Shown here one piece after another: positions 7,763 through 16,423 of a stretch of 64,000 nt of DNA (its first letter is position 1; each line of letters opens with the position of its first letter). The notes below the pieces were generated by a model. The model was not told where the DNA came from, did no database searches, and saw only the letters and a program-made list of their open reading frames with translations. Made by a program: the position numbers and the translations under genes. Source of the DNA: Cognatishimia sp. WU-CL00825 (GTDB lineage Bacteria; Pseudomonadota; Alphaproteobacteria; Rhodobacterales; Rhodobacteraceae). Location: positions 186,001-250,000 of the forward strand of contig NZ_BAABWX010000002.1 in assembly GCF_040364665.1 (NCBI RefSeq), written 5' to 3'.

Positions 7763-8983
7763 ATGGACTTTCAACATATTTTTGCCAGTCGGGCATCGCG
7801 TATGAAGGCGTCTGAAATTCGGGAACTGTTGAAGCTGTTGGAGCAGCCTGGAATCATTTCATTTGCGGGCGGTATTCCCGACCCGGCAATCTTTCCGGCG
7901 GCGGCGTTTAAAGAGGCTTATCAAGATGCGCTGAGCGCGGAAAAACAGTCCACTGCATTGCAGTATTCTGTCAGCGAAGGATATTTGCCGCTGCGCAAAT
8001 GGTTGGCGCAACAGATGGCCAAATTGGGCGTCGATTGTGGGCCGGAAAACATCTTGATCACGTCGGGCTCGCAGCAGGCCTTGGACTATCTGGGCAAGTT
8101 GTTTTTGTCGCCAAATGACACTGCGCTGATCAACTGGCCAACCTATTTGGGCGCGTTGGGGGCCTTTAACGCCTATGAGCCCCGCTATGATCGGTTGCAG
8201 GTGAATGGCAATCGGTCGGCTGCGGATTATGCGGCTGAGGCTGAAGCCGCAGGCGGGCGGGTGAAATTCGCCTATTTGTCCGCGGACTTTTCAAACCCAA
8301 CTGGCGAAACGGTTGATCAACGTGGTCGCGAGAACTTGTTGGCTTTGGCCGAAGATCTGGACTGTGCGGTGATCGAGGACGCGGCCTATCAGTCACTGCG
8401 CTATGATGGTGAGGCGATTGCGCCGATTTTGGCGCTGGAGATGGCGCGAAAAGGGGACATCAATGCCTGTCGCACGGTGTATTGCGGCAGTTTCTCAAAG
8501 ACATTGTCGCCGGGCCTGCGGGTGGGCTGGGTCTGCGCGGCGGCCCCGGTGATTTCGCAGATGGTGTTGCTGAAACAAGCCGGAGATTTGCACAGTTCGA
8601 CCGTGAACCAAATGGCAATTCACCATGTGGCTGAGAGCCAATTTGACAGCCATGTTGCAAAGCTGCACTCGGCCTATTCAGCGCGACGTGATGCGATGTT
8701 GGCGGCGCTGCACGAGTTTATGCCCGAAGGCGTGAGTTGGACGCGTCCTGAAGGCGGGATGTTCGTGTGGATTACCCTGCCGGTGGGCCTGAATGGGGCG
8801 GATCTGTTGCAGCGGGCGTTGGAAACCGTAAAAGTGGCTTTTGTGCCGGGGCGGGCGTTCTTTGCAGATGGATCTGGCGAAAACACCATTCGACTGAGTT
8901 TTTCCTGCGCGGATGAGGCGACGATACGCGAAGGTGTGCAACGGCTTGCCAGCGTTGTGAGTGCCGAAATAGCGGCGCAATAG
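7763..8983 (+). CDS. PLP-dependent aminotransferase, class I/II (2-aminoadipate/MocR-like)
   Basis: This 406-residue fold-type I enzyme has the pattern of the LysN/MocR aminotransferase group: IISFAGGIPDPAIFP at the N-terminus, ILITSGSQQALDYLGKLF for the cofactor cup, DFSNPTG, and GSFSKTLSPGLRVGW with the PLP-binding lysine. Members transaminate 2-aminoadipate, branched-chain or aromatic amino acids; the substrate is not determined. There is no HTH domain, so it is an enzyme, not a MocR regulator. It is divergent from the GntR gene and probably controlled by it. Confidence 0.88.
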   Translation: MDFQHIFASRASRMKASEIRELLKLLEQPGIISFAGGIPDPAIFPAAAFKEAYQDALSAEKQSTALQYSVSEGYLPLRKWLAQQMAKLGVDCGPENILITSGSQQALDYLGKLFLSPNDTALINWPTYLGALGAFNAYEPRYDRLQVNGNRSAADYAAEAEAAGGRVKFAYLSADFSNPTGETVDQRGRENLLALAEDLDCAVIEDAAYQSLRYDGEAIAPILALEMARKGDINACRTVYCGSFSKTLSPGLRVGWVCAAAPVISQMVLLKQAGDLHSSTVNQMAIHHVAESQFDSHVAKLHSAYSARRDAMLAALHEFMPEGVSWTRPEGGMFVWITLPVGLNGADLLQRALETVKVAFVPGRAFFADGSGENTIRLSFSCADEATIREGVQRLASVVSAEIAAQ

Positions 8984-9031
8984 CCGGTTCAGCCTCAATC
9001 ATTTGTTAACCATGATGGGCAAAGGTAGGGC

Positions 9032-9436
9032 ATGTTTCGCCTCCTTTGCCTTTTGCTATTCCTGAGCGCCTGCAGCTCGCCTGGTCCAAACTTTTGGCAG
9101 GCCGAGGCCACCCGCATGGAGGTGGAGGGCAGCAGCTTTGATTTGCGGCGCAATGGCGATTTGGTCGAAATCATTCGAGTGAATTTTGAGGCTCGACCGG
9201 TGATTGCAGAGATTGCCCGAAAAGCTGAATTTGCGATTGAAACCACCACGGGATGCCCGGTAACAGAATTTCGCGGTGATGTGGCCCTGTTGGTGGGCAC
9301 CATTGACTGCAATAAGGCGCTGGTTGCTTCAGAAGTTGCCAAATTCAAGCCGCCAAAACGCAAATATCTGGAATGCGTGCAGGTCAGCAGTGCGAACGCG
9401 ACACTGGCCGGGGATCTGTCGATGCAATGCAGTTAA
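9032..9436 (+). CDS. Putative lipoprotein of unknown function
   Basis: The 134-residue product begins with a lipoprotein signal: a short hydrophobic stretch and the lipobox LSAC with Cys14. The mature part has no motif I recognise; it has several cysteines (in TGCPV, TIDCN, YLECV and the C-terminal QCS) that could form disulfides in the periplasm. Conserved hypothetical lipoproteins of this size are common in Rhodobacterales. No operon partner is evident. Confidence 0.65.
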   Translation: MFRLLCLLLFLSACSSPGPNFWQAEATRMEVEGSSFDLRRNGDLVEIIRVNFEARPVIAEIARKAEFAIETTTGCPVTEFRGDVALLVGTIDCNKALVASEVAKFKPPKRKYLECVQVSSANATLAGDLSMQCS

Positions 9437-9442
9437 ACGCCT

Positions 9443-9898
9443 TTAGAGTGTTTTTGTCATAAAGACCGAAGCCGCACTTTCCGGATAAGACCCAAAAGCA
9501 CCGCAGTAGTGAAATCCATGGCGTTCATATAGCCGCTGGGCGGCGGTCAAGGTATCACCGGTCTCCAGATTGAGCACGGGCAGTGCTTGCTGTTTCGCTT
9601 CGGCCTCGAGCGCCTGCATCAGGGCTTTGCCGACCCCAAGCCCGCGGGCTGTGGGGGACACAAACAGCGATTTGACCTCGCCATATGCGCCTTGATTGGC
9701 CAAGGCCACACAGCCCATTGTCTGATCGTGGGCGCGGGCTATGAAGAATCGAATGTTGGGCGCGCAAAGGTCGGAAATCTCTAAATAGTGATTGTCCTCA
9801 GCGGCAAACAACTCTTGCATCAACGCATGACTTGATTGCAGCAGCGCGGTGGCTGCTGGGTCTCTGGGATCGCCTTGTGTGACGTCAACCTTGTTCAT
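9443..9898 (-). CDS. GNAT-family N-acetyltransferase
   Basis: From ATG 9898 the protein has 151 residues with the GNAT core: GCVALANQGAYGEVKSLFVS (strands 4-5), then PTARGLGVGKALMQALE, the acetyl-CoA pyrophosphate loop (Q/RxxGxG/A), and YERHGFHYCGAFGSYPES near the end. The ATG is preceded by AAGGAAG; the open frame extends upstream to 10009 but would overlap the divergent gene. The substrate is unknown; small GNATs of this type often acetylate amino-group-bearing metabolites. Confidence 0.85.
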   Translation of the reverse strand: MNKVDVTQGDPRDPAATALLQSSHALMQELFAAEDNHYLEISDLCAPNIRFFIARAHDQTMGCVALANQGAYGEVKSLFVSPTARGLGVGKALMQALEAEAKQQALPVLNLETGDTLTAAQRLYERHGFHYCGAFGSYPESAASVFMTKTL

Positions 9899-9995
9899 TT
9901 GGGCTTCCTTGGGCATGGGGTAGGCAGGGGATGAGGGCTTGCCGGGTATAGAATTCTCGCATAATTCGGTGGGGTCACAAAACAAAGTTTTCCCG

Positions 9996-10331
9996 ATGTC
10001 TGATGTCATTTACCTGTGTAAAACTTGTCGCTTAGAAAATGGGCAGTTGCCCGGCGAAGATTTTGCAACTGCGCTGGCTGAACGCGTGAGTCACCTAGAG
10101 ATCGAGGTGCGCACGGTGGCCTGCCTGAACCTGTGTGATACGCCGATGTCGCTGGCCCTGAGAGGAGTGGGCAAGACGGCATATTTATTTTCTGATGTGG
10201 CAGCAAGCGATGTTGGGGATGCGGCTGCCTTGGCAGGGTTGTATGTGGCGGCGCAAGATGGAGAGATCACCGATGCGCGCGCAGCTGGGCGGTTGCGGCA
10301 TTGTCTGGTCGGTAAAATCCCAGCGATTTGA
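9996..10331 (+). CDS. DUF1636 metal-binding protein
   Basis: Starting at ATG 9996, the 111-residue product has paired cysteines near the N-terminus (YLCKTCR) and in ACLNLCDTPMSLAL, then a C-terminal His-Cys pair (RHCLV). This matches the DUF1636 family, thought to be a thioredoxin-like ferredoxin-type metal protein and often found beside cobalt transport and cobalamin genes. Here it is convergent with cbtA, which supports a link to cobalt or B12, though the role is not established. Confidence 0.75.
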   Translation: MSDVIYLCKTCRLENGQLPGEDFATALAERVSHLEIEVRTVACLNLCDTPMSLALRGVGKTAYLFSDVAASDVGDAAALAGLYVAAQDGEITDARAAGRLRHCLVGKIPAI

Positions 10332-10382
10332 TGACCGCGATCCTATGCCGGCTATCGGGCATTCGACAGGGCAGAACAAATA

Positions 10383-10408
10383 TGGCCCGCTCTGTGAAGA
10401 ACGGGCCA
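10383..10408. terminator. Hairpin between convergent DUF1636 and cbtA genes
   Basis: TGGCCCG (10383-10389) pairs with CGGGCCA (10402-10408). It sits in the short gap between two convergent stop codons, so it could end transcription from either side, but the T-runs on both sides are weak. Confidence 0.5.
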
Positions 10409-10431
10409 GACATCTTGGTTTGTGAGCGTTT

Positions 10432-11118
10432 TCAGCTTTCGCCGCGCTCGATAAAGAAGGCAGCGAAATAGCCTAAGGTTGCCCAGCCGATGGCCGCCAT
10501 GCCCAAAGAAAGCGTGACAAATTCAGCAGAAAGCTCGGGTGGGGCGATGCCGAAATAGGTGTCCAGATGTGGGGCACCAATAAGATGCGGCAAGATCAAC
10601 AAGATCCCGCCAGCAATCTGCCAGATCCCAGACCGCGCAAAGGCGATCATGGCCAGAGCCACAGCGGTTGCCACAATCGTAGAGATCCACCAGATCTGAC
10701 GGGGGGCGAGTTCGGCCGCTGGGGTGCCGGGCAGTTCTGGTGGCAGGCCAACAGCCGGTGCCAGTTGCACTGCGATAAAGCCAGCAAGACCCCAGATCAG
10801 GCCCGCCTTGGCAGAGACTTTTGCAACCCCTTTGTCGCGCGCAAACACCATCGCGGCGGCGAGGATCAGACCATAGCCGGTATAGGTTACCATGTTAAAG
10901 GCAACGGTCATTGCGTGGCGGCCCCATTTGGTGCCTAGACCGGGCGCGCCGCGCTCGGATTGGGTGCTGCCATCGACCAAAAAGTGGAGACGTTCTCCGC
11001 CTTCGTAAAGTTCGCCTTCCAGCAAAGCAGGAATCACAAACACGAACTGAAGAAGGGCCGCTACGGCCCCTGCAATCAGACCAGCGAACAACGCGCTGGA
11101 TAACAAATTTTTCGACAT
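10432..11118 (-). CDS. cbtA: Cobalt transporter subunit CbtA
   Basis: A 228-residue membrane protein with about five hydrophobic helices: a helix at residues 5-30, FNMVTYTGYGLILAAAMVF, GLIWGLAGFIAVQLAPAVGL followed by PPELPGTPAAELAPRQ, and further helices. That loop is characteristic of CbtA. With CbtB it forms a predicted cobalt transporter whose genes usually follow a B12 riboswitch, as here. The gene lies 15 bp downstream of cbtB. Confidence 0.92.
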   Translation of the reverse strand: MSKNLLSSALFAGLIAGAVAALLQFVFVIPALLEGELYEGGERLHFLVDGSTQSERGAPGLGTKWGRHAMTVAFNMVTYTGYGLILAAAMVFARDKGVAKVSAKAGLIWGLAGFIAVQLAPAVGLPPELPGTPAAELAPRQIWWISTIVATAVALAMIAFARSGIWQIAGGILLILPHLIGAPHLDTYFGIAPPELSAEFVTLSLGMAAIGWATLGYFAAFFIERGES

Positions 11119-11133
11119 TTTAAAGTGTGCGGC

Positions 11134-11304
11134 TTAGTGGCAAGGGAAAGCCATCGCGTGGCGCTGGTCGTGTGCTGCGTCGTGCAGAACAGTTGCTTGG
11201 GCCATGCCGGACACTGTCAACAATGCAACACCAATGGTCAGGGCCAATGCGCATGCGCCAATGTTTGAACGTGCGGCGGAAATATTTGCAATAATCGTCG
11301 TCAT
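11134..11304 (-). CDS. cbtB: Cobalt transporter subunit CbtB
   Basis: A 56-residue protein with one transmembrane helix (IGACALALTIGVALLTVSGM) and a histidine-rich C-terminus ending HDQRHAMAFPCH, the typical CbtB tail thought to bind cobalt. It starts at ATG 11304 behind the ribosome-binding site AGGAG. It is the first gene after the cobalamin riboswitch, so its translation should fall when B12 is plentiful. Confidence 0.92.
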   Translation of the reverse strand: MTTIIANISAARSNIGACALALTIGVALLTVSGMAQATVLHDAAHDQRHAMAFPCH

Positions 11305-11319
11305 ATCTCTTCTCCTAGT

Positions 11320-11337
11320 CCCGTCACACCCGACGGG
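11320..11337 (-). other. Expression-platform hairpin of the cobalamin riboswitch
   Basis: CCCGTC (11320-11325) and GACGGG (11332-11337) form a 6-bp stem immediately upstream of the cbtB ribosome-binding site (about 11311-11316). No T-run follows on the minus strand, which suggests control of translation rather than termination. Confidence 0.5.
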
Positions 11338-11344
11338 TGGGGTT

Positions 11345-11530
11345 TCCAAAACATATGGCTGGTCTCCTGGCTCGCGGGTCGCAGCGTCACACGCCTTCCC
11401 AGGGGAAACCCCCAGTGGTTCTTGTGTTTCGCTCGCCGCTTACAGTCGCGGGGGCGGCTGAGGCCGAGGTCCATAGACCCTTCCTCATTCCCATTTATCC
11501 CTGTGAAGCCACGTGGGATACCATATGGGT
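11345..11530 (-). ncRNA. Cobalamin (B12) riboswitch
   Basis: On the minus strand the leader of cbtB contains, in order, GGGAATGAGGAAGGGT, GCCTCAGCCGCCCCCGCGAC with TGTAAGCGG, CACTGG...TGGGAAGGCG, GACGCTGCGACCCG and the B12 box AGCCAGGAGACC (11361-11372). These are the conserved cores of the cobalamin riboswitch, which binds adenosylcobalamin. Boundaries are approximate. It controls cbtB and cbtA. Confidence 0.95.
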
Positions 11531-11636
11531 CCTGTTTGGCCGTTTATGGGGGTTTGGGTCAAGGCGAATAGCGACCAATGTGCGTTTTTTTAAGACATCA
11601 GGAGCCACGTAGGAATTGACGCATGTCGCAATATCT

Positions 11637-11645
11637 TGTGGATAA
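11637..11645 (-). promoter_or_regulatory. Single DnaA-box match upstream of smc
   Basis: TGTGGATAA is the exact reverse complement of the DnaA-box consensus TTATCCACA. It stands alone about 100 bp before the smc start. A single match can arise by chance. Confidence 0.3.
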
Positions 11646-11741
11646 CTGGACGATATCCGCAATATTGTGGGGAAATACGTTGACTTTGGGCGCTACCACT
11701 TTGCAAAGTTTAGAGACGCTGGAATCACAGGAACTTGCTAT

Positions 11742-14700
11742 TTGCGCTTTTCCAAACTCAGATTAACGGGCTTTAAGAGCTTTGTGGACCCAACCGACCT
11801 GATCATCGCTGATGGTTTGACCGGTGTTGTGGGCCCCAATGGCTGTGGAAAATCGAATCTGTTGGAAGCCCTGCGTTGGGTGATGGGCGAAAATCGCCCG
11901 ACAGCCATGCGCGGCGGTGGCATGGAGGATGTGATTTTTGCCGGGGCGGCGACGCGACCGGCGCGCAACTTTGCCGAAGTGGCGCTGCAAATTGACAATG
12001 CCGACCGGCTGGCACCTGCTGGTTTTAATGACGACGATAACCTTGAAATCAACCGGCGGATCACGCGAGATGTTGGCTCTGCTTATAAGGTGAACAGCAA
12101 AGATGTGCGGGCGCGCGATGTACAGATGCTGTTTGCGGATGCCTCGACTGGGGCGCATTCTCCGGCATTGGTGCGGCAGGGGCAGATCTCGGAACTGATC
12201 AATTCCAAGCCCAAAGCGCGGCGTCGGATTCTGGAAGAGGCGGCAGGCATTTCTGGCCTGTATCAGCGACGCCATGAGGCGGAGCTGAAGTTGAAAAACG
12301 CCGAGGCAAACTTGCTGCGGGTCGACGATGTGGTCGAGCAATTGGCCGGACAACTGGCGTCTTTGGCGCGGCAAGCCCGTCAAGCGGCACGTTATAAGGC
12401 CATTGGCACAGAACTGCGTCAATCCGAAGGTATGTTGCTGTATCGGCGCTGGCGTGACGCGGATGATGCGCGCGCCAAAATCGAAGAGGACTTGCGCGCA
12501 AAAACCCTTGCAGCGGCGCGGGCTGAATCCGAAGCGCAAGCCGCAAGCCGGCTGCGTGAGGATCTGGATAAGACTTTGCCGCCGCTGCGCGAAGAAGAGG
12601 CCATTTCGAGCGCGATTTTACAGCGTTTGCAAGTGCAGCGCGATGCGTTGAAAGACCAAGAAGACCACGCGCGTCAGGTGATTTTGACCCTGACCAATCG
12701 GATCGAACAATTGAGTCGTGATATCGAGCGTGAGGCGGGTTTGAACAAGGATGCCGGTGAAACCATGCAGCGTCTGGAGTGGGAACAGCGCGAATTGGAA
12801 AAGGCGGCTGATGGCCAAGAGGAACGTTTGGAAGAGGCATCGGATGCAGCACGTGAAGCGGCTTCTGTTTTGCAAGAGCGCGAAAGCGATCTGGCGCAAT
12901 TGACAGAAGACGTGGCGCGGTTGGCGGCGCGGCATCAATCGGCGCAGCGATTGCTGGCGGATACCAAAAAGCAACAGGTTCGCAGCGAAGCCGAGGCCCA
13001 GAAAGCGCAGCAGGTCGTGTCAGAGAGCCAAGCGGCGCTGGCGCAGGCCGAGGCAGACTTTGAGCTGGCGCAAGAGGCAGAAGAAGAGGCCGTTGAGCGT
13101 GCCTCTTTGGCCGAAGAAGCGCTGGCGGAAGCCGAAGACGATCGGGCCGAAACCCAATCGCGCGAAGCAGATGCGCGGGCGGAACGCTCTGAGGCCGAAG
13201 GCGAGCTGAACGCGCTGCGGGCGGAAGTGTCGGCCCTAGCCAAATTGGTTGAGCGCGATACCGCTGAGGGCGGCCAGATATTGGATCGTTTGCAGGTTGA
13301 ACAGGGCTTTGAAAAAGCCCTGGGCGCAGCCTTGGCGGATGATCTACGTGCCCCGGAAGTCGACGAGGATGGTCCCTCTGGGTGGCATGCTTTGCCGCAA
13401 TATGACACGGCGCAGACGCTGCCAGAGGGGATCACCTCGTTGGTTCAACACGTGTCGGTGCCAGAGGTGCTGGAACGGCGCATGAGTCAGATTGGCTTGG
13501 TGGCCACCGAAGACGCCTTGGCGTTGCAATCACAGCTTAAGCCTGGGCAGCGTTTGGTGTCGCTGGAAGGGGATCTGTGGCGTTGGGATGGGTTTCGTGC
13601 GTGGGCCGAAGATGCGCCGAGTGCTGCCGCGCTGCGTTTGCAGCAGTTGAACCGACTGGAAGAGTTAAAACAGCAAATGGCGCGCGCGACGGCGCAAGCA
13701 GATGGGGCGGTGGATGCCCATGAAACGTTGCAAGCAAGGCTACGCGCGCTTGGCGAAGCGGACCGTTTGGCGCGAGAGGCCCGCAAAGACGCGGATCGCG
13801 CGGTGGCAGATGCTGCGCGCGCTTTAAGCCGCGCCGAGGCTGACAGAAACCTTGCGGCGGGCAAAAGCGAGTCGATGAGCCATGCGGTGCGGCGTCACGA
13901 AGAAGATGCGATGGAAGCGCGCGCGCAGGTGCTTGAGGCCGAGCGCAATATGGCGGATCTTGGCGATCTGGACGCGGCGCGCGGGGCGGTTGAAGACATC
14001 AAGATGACGGTTGAAGCTGCGCGCATCACCATGATGGCAAAACGGTCTGCCCATGATGAGTTGCGCCGGGATGGCGACGCGCGTATCGGGCGCAGTCAGC
14101 AGGTAAAGAAAGATATCAGCGGTTGGCGCTATCGGTTGGAAACTGCCGAGAAACGCAGCGGCGAGCTTGCGGAACGCAAGGCAGCCTCGGAAGAGGAATT
14201 GTTGGAAGCGCAAATGGTGCCTGAAGAGATTTCGGAAAAGCGCGAAGAGCTGACGATTTCGATTGAAGATGCCGAGGAGCGCCGCAGCAAGGCTGGTGAT
14301 GCCTTGGCCGAAGCAGAGACCGGGCTGCGGGCTGCAGAGCAAGCAGAGCGGGACGCAGAGCGATCAGCCTCGGAGGTGCGGGAAGCACGGGCGCGCGCCG
14401 AAGCGCTTGCGGATGCTGCGCGCGAAACTGTGGCCACCGCCACGGGGCGTATTCGCGATGATATGGATCAAACTCCAGAGGCGCTTTTGGCGTCATTGGA
14501 CATTACGCCAGAAGATATTCCAAACAGCCACGCGATTGAAGCGGACGTGAACCGGCTGAAACGGCAGCGCGATGCATTGGGCGCAGTGAATTTGCGTGCC
14601 GAAGAAGATGCTCGCGAGGTTCAGGAAGAGCACGATTCGCTTGCGGCAGAAAAGCTGGATTTAGAGCAAGCCATTGCCACTTTGCGTGCGGGCATTGCCA

Positions 14701-15197
14701 GTCTGAACAGCGAAGGCCGCGAACGGCTTTTGACAGCGTTTGAACAGGTGAACAGCAACTTTTCGTTGTTGTTTAAGCATTTGTTTGGCGGCGGCGAAGC
14801 GGATTTGGTTTTGGTGGAAAGCGAAGACCCATTGGACGCGGGCCTAGAGATCATGTGCCAACCTCCGGGCAAGAAACTGTCGACTTTGTCGCTGTTGTCG
14901 GGGGGCGAGCAAACTCTGACAGCCATGGCGTTGATCTTTGCTGTCTTCTTGGCCAATCCGGCACCCATCTGTGTGCTGGACGAGGTGGATGCGCCTTTGG
15001 ATGACGCCAATGTGACGCGGTTTTGTGACCTGCTTGACGAGATGTGCCGCCAGACCGAAACCCGCTTTTTGATCATCACGCACCACGCGGTGACCATGGC
15101 CCGCATGGACCGCCTGTTTGGCGTGACCATGCAGGAACAAGGCGTTAGCCAGTTGGTTTCTGTTGACCTAAAGGCCGCAGAAACCCTGGTGGCTTGA
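11742..15197 (+). CDS. smc: Chromosome partition protein SMC
   Basis: An 1151-residue condensin ATPase. The N-terminal head has Walker A GPNGCGKS (about 31-38); two long Ala/Glu/Arg-rich coiled coils flank a small hinge (about residues 515-630); the C-terminal head has LSLLSGGEQTLTAMAL (ABC signature) and ICVLDEVDAPLDDANV (Walker B and D-loop). I use TTG 11742 because homologues begin (M/L)RFSKLRLTGFKSF; the open frame reaches back to GTG 11667. A -35-like TTGACT at 11690 between the two starts also supports the later start. SMC compacts and aligns chromosome arms with ScpA and ScpB. It ends one base before a convergent gene. Confidence 0.97.
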   Translation: MRFSKLRLTGFKSFVDPTDLIIADGLTGVVGPNGCGKSNLLEALRWVMGENRPTAMRGGGMEDVIFAGAATRPARNFAEVALQIDNADRLAPAGFNDDDNLEINRRITRDVGSAYKVNSKDVRARDVQMLFADASTGAHSPALVRQGQISELINSKPKARRRILEEAAGISGLYQRRHEAELKLKNAEANLLRVDDVVEQLAGQLASLARQARQAARYKAIGTELRQSEGMLLYRRWRDADDARAKIEEDLRAKTLAAARAESEAQAASRLREDLDKTLPPLREEEAISSAILQRLQVQRDALKDQEDHARQVILTLTNRIEQLSRDIEREAGLNKDAGETMQRLEWEQRELEKAADGQEERLEEASDAAREAASVLQERESDLAQLTEDVARLAARHQSAQRLLADTKKQQVRSEAEAQKAQQVVSESQAALAQAEADFELAQEAEEEAVERASLAEEALAEAEDDRAETQSREADARAERSEAEGELNALRAEVSALAKLVERDTAEGGQILDRLQVEQGFEKALGAALADDLRAPEVDEDGPSGWHALPQYDTAQTLPEGITSLVQHVSVPEVLERRMSQIGLVATEDALALQSQLKPGQRLVSLEGDLWRWDGFRAWAEDAPSAAALRLQQLNRLEELKQQMARATAQADGAVDAHETLQARLRALGEADRLAREARKDADRAVADAARALSRAEADRNLAAGKSESMSHAVRRHEEDAMEARAQVLEAERNMADLGDLDAARGAVEDIKMTVEAARITMMAKRSAHDELRRDGDARIGRSQQVKKDISGWRYRLETAEKRSGELAERKAASEEELLEAQMVPEEISEKREELTISIEDAEERRSKAGDALAEAETGLRAAEQAERDAERSASEVREARARAEALADAARETVATATGRIRDDMDQTPEALLASLDITPEDIPNSHAIEADVNRLKRQRDALGAVNLRAEEDAREVQEEHDSLAAEKLDLEQAIATLRAGIASLNSEGRERLLTAFEQVNSNFSLLFKHLFGGGEADLVLVESEDPLDAGLEIMCQPPGKKLSTLSLLSGGEQTLTAMALIFAVFLANPAPICVLDEVDAPLDDANVTRFCDLLDEMCRQTETRFLIITHHAVTMARMDRLFGVTMQEQGVSQLVSVDLKAAETLVA

Positions 15198-16367
15198 TCA
15201 CAGTTTGTTAAGCAGTGTCGGGGTTGGCCATGCGTCAGCGGGCAGGCCTAGACGGCGTTGTTCGGCTTGTACCGCATCGCGGGTTTTTGCGCCGAGAATG
15301 CCATCAATTTTCCCAACATCGTGGCCACGGTTTTGCAATTTCTGTTGCAGCTGTTTCATTTGCTGGCCCACCAGTCCAGTTTCCGGGTTGCCCTGATTAT
15401 AGGGCGCGGCCCCTTCAAGACGGGTGGCGAAATAGGCGGCGGTGGTGACGTAAATAAAGCTTTGGTTCCATTCAAAGTAAACTTTGAAGTTCGGGTAGGC
15501 CAAGAAGGCAGGCCCCTTGCGACCCTGTGGCAGAATCAGTGACGCTGGAAGTCTTGCAAGTTTGCCCTGACGGGGTTTGATGCCCAAACGCGCCCAGTCG
15601 CTGGTGGATTTGGTTGTGTTCAGGCCCGATAGGGACCAGTCCATTTTGTTGGGCACGGTGACTTCCTGCAGCCAAGGCTGGCCCTTTTTCCAGCCAAGAT
15701 TTTGCAGCATTTTGCCGCCTGACATCAGCGCATCGGTGGCAGAGGTTTTCAGCTCGACCGTGCCGTTGCCATCGCCATCCACACCGTTTTCGATGATGTC
15801 GGCGGGCAACATTTGCACCATGCCAATTTCTCCGGCCCAGGCACCTGTGGTTTTGCTTGGGGAGAAGTCGCCGCGTTCATATAGTTCAAGCGCGGCAAAG
15901 ACCTGCGGGCGGAACAATTCAGGGCGACGGCAGTCATGGGCCAGGGTGACCAAAGAGTTCAATGTATTGAAGTCACCTTGGAAGCCGCCAAAATCGGTTT
16001 CAAACGCCCAGAAGGCCAGTAGGACGCCGGGCGAAACACCGTACTCTTGCGCGATGCGGTTAAAGGTATTGGCGTGCTGTTTCGCTTTGGCTTTGCCGAC
16101 GTTCAGCCGGTTGGAACTGATCAGTCGTTGTGAAAACTCGAGGAAAGGTTTTTGAAACACACCTTGTGCGCGGTCGGCTTTTAAGGTGCGCGGATCTTGC
16201 GCGACATTTGCAAAAAAGCGGTTCACGGTCTGTTTGGAGTGCCCCAGTGCGGTGGCTTCGGTTTTTAGACCCTTAACGAAACCCGAAAAAGATCCGCCAC
16301 ATTTGGCATCTGCCGTGGCGGTGGTGGCCAGCAAAACCAATGCTGCGAGAGAAATGGCAAAACGCAT
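15198..16367 (-). CDS. Lytic murein transglycosylase (MltB/SLT_2 type) with peptidoglycan-binding domain
   Basis: A 389-residue exported protein: Sec signal peptide (MRFAISLAALVLLATTATADA), a central transglycosylase domain with the catalytic glutamate in LLAFWAFETDFGGFQGDFN, GEIGMVQMLPADI and further MltB signatures, and a C-terminal peptidoglycan-binding domain (about 325-389, LQQKLQNRGHDVGKIDGILG). It cleaves glycan strands to 1,6-anhydro ends in the periplasm. Its stop codon abuts that of smc with no spacer, so any termination signal must lie inside the opposite gene. Confidence 0.93.
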   Translation of the reverse strand: MRFAISLAALVLLATTATADAKCGGSFSGFVKGLKTEATALGHSKQTVNRFFANVAQDPRTLKADRAQGVFQKPFLEFSQRLISSNRLNVGKAKAKQHANTFNRIAQEYGVSPGVLLAFWAFETDFGGFQGDFNTLNSLVTLAHDCRRPELFRPQVFAALELYERGDFSPSKTTGAWAGEIGMVQMLPADIIENGVDGDGNGTVELKTSATDALMSGGKMLQNLGWKKGQPWLQEVTVPNKMDWSLSGLNTTKSTSDWARLGIKPRQGKLARLPASLILPQGRKGPAFLAYPNFKVYFEWNQSFIYVTTAAYFATRLEGAAPYNQGNPETGLVGQQMKQLQQKLQNRGHDVGKIDGILGAKTRDAVQAEQRRLGLPADAWPTPTLLNKL

Positions 16368-16423
16368 AAAAACCTCTTATCAAACTTTGGCGCAGACTAG
16401 CATCTGCATGGAGTTTCGCAATG

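Noticed and set aside
11763..12852. Several minus-strand frames over smc
   Set aside because: They overlap each other, lack ribosome-binding sites and family motifs, and lie on the coiled-coil gene whose codon bias opens antisense frames.
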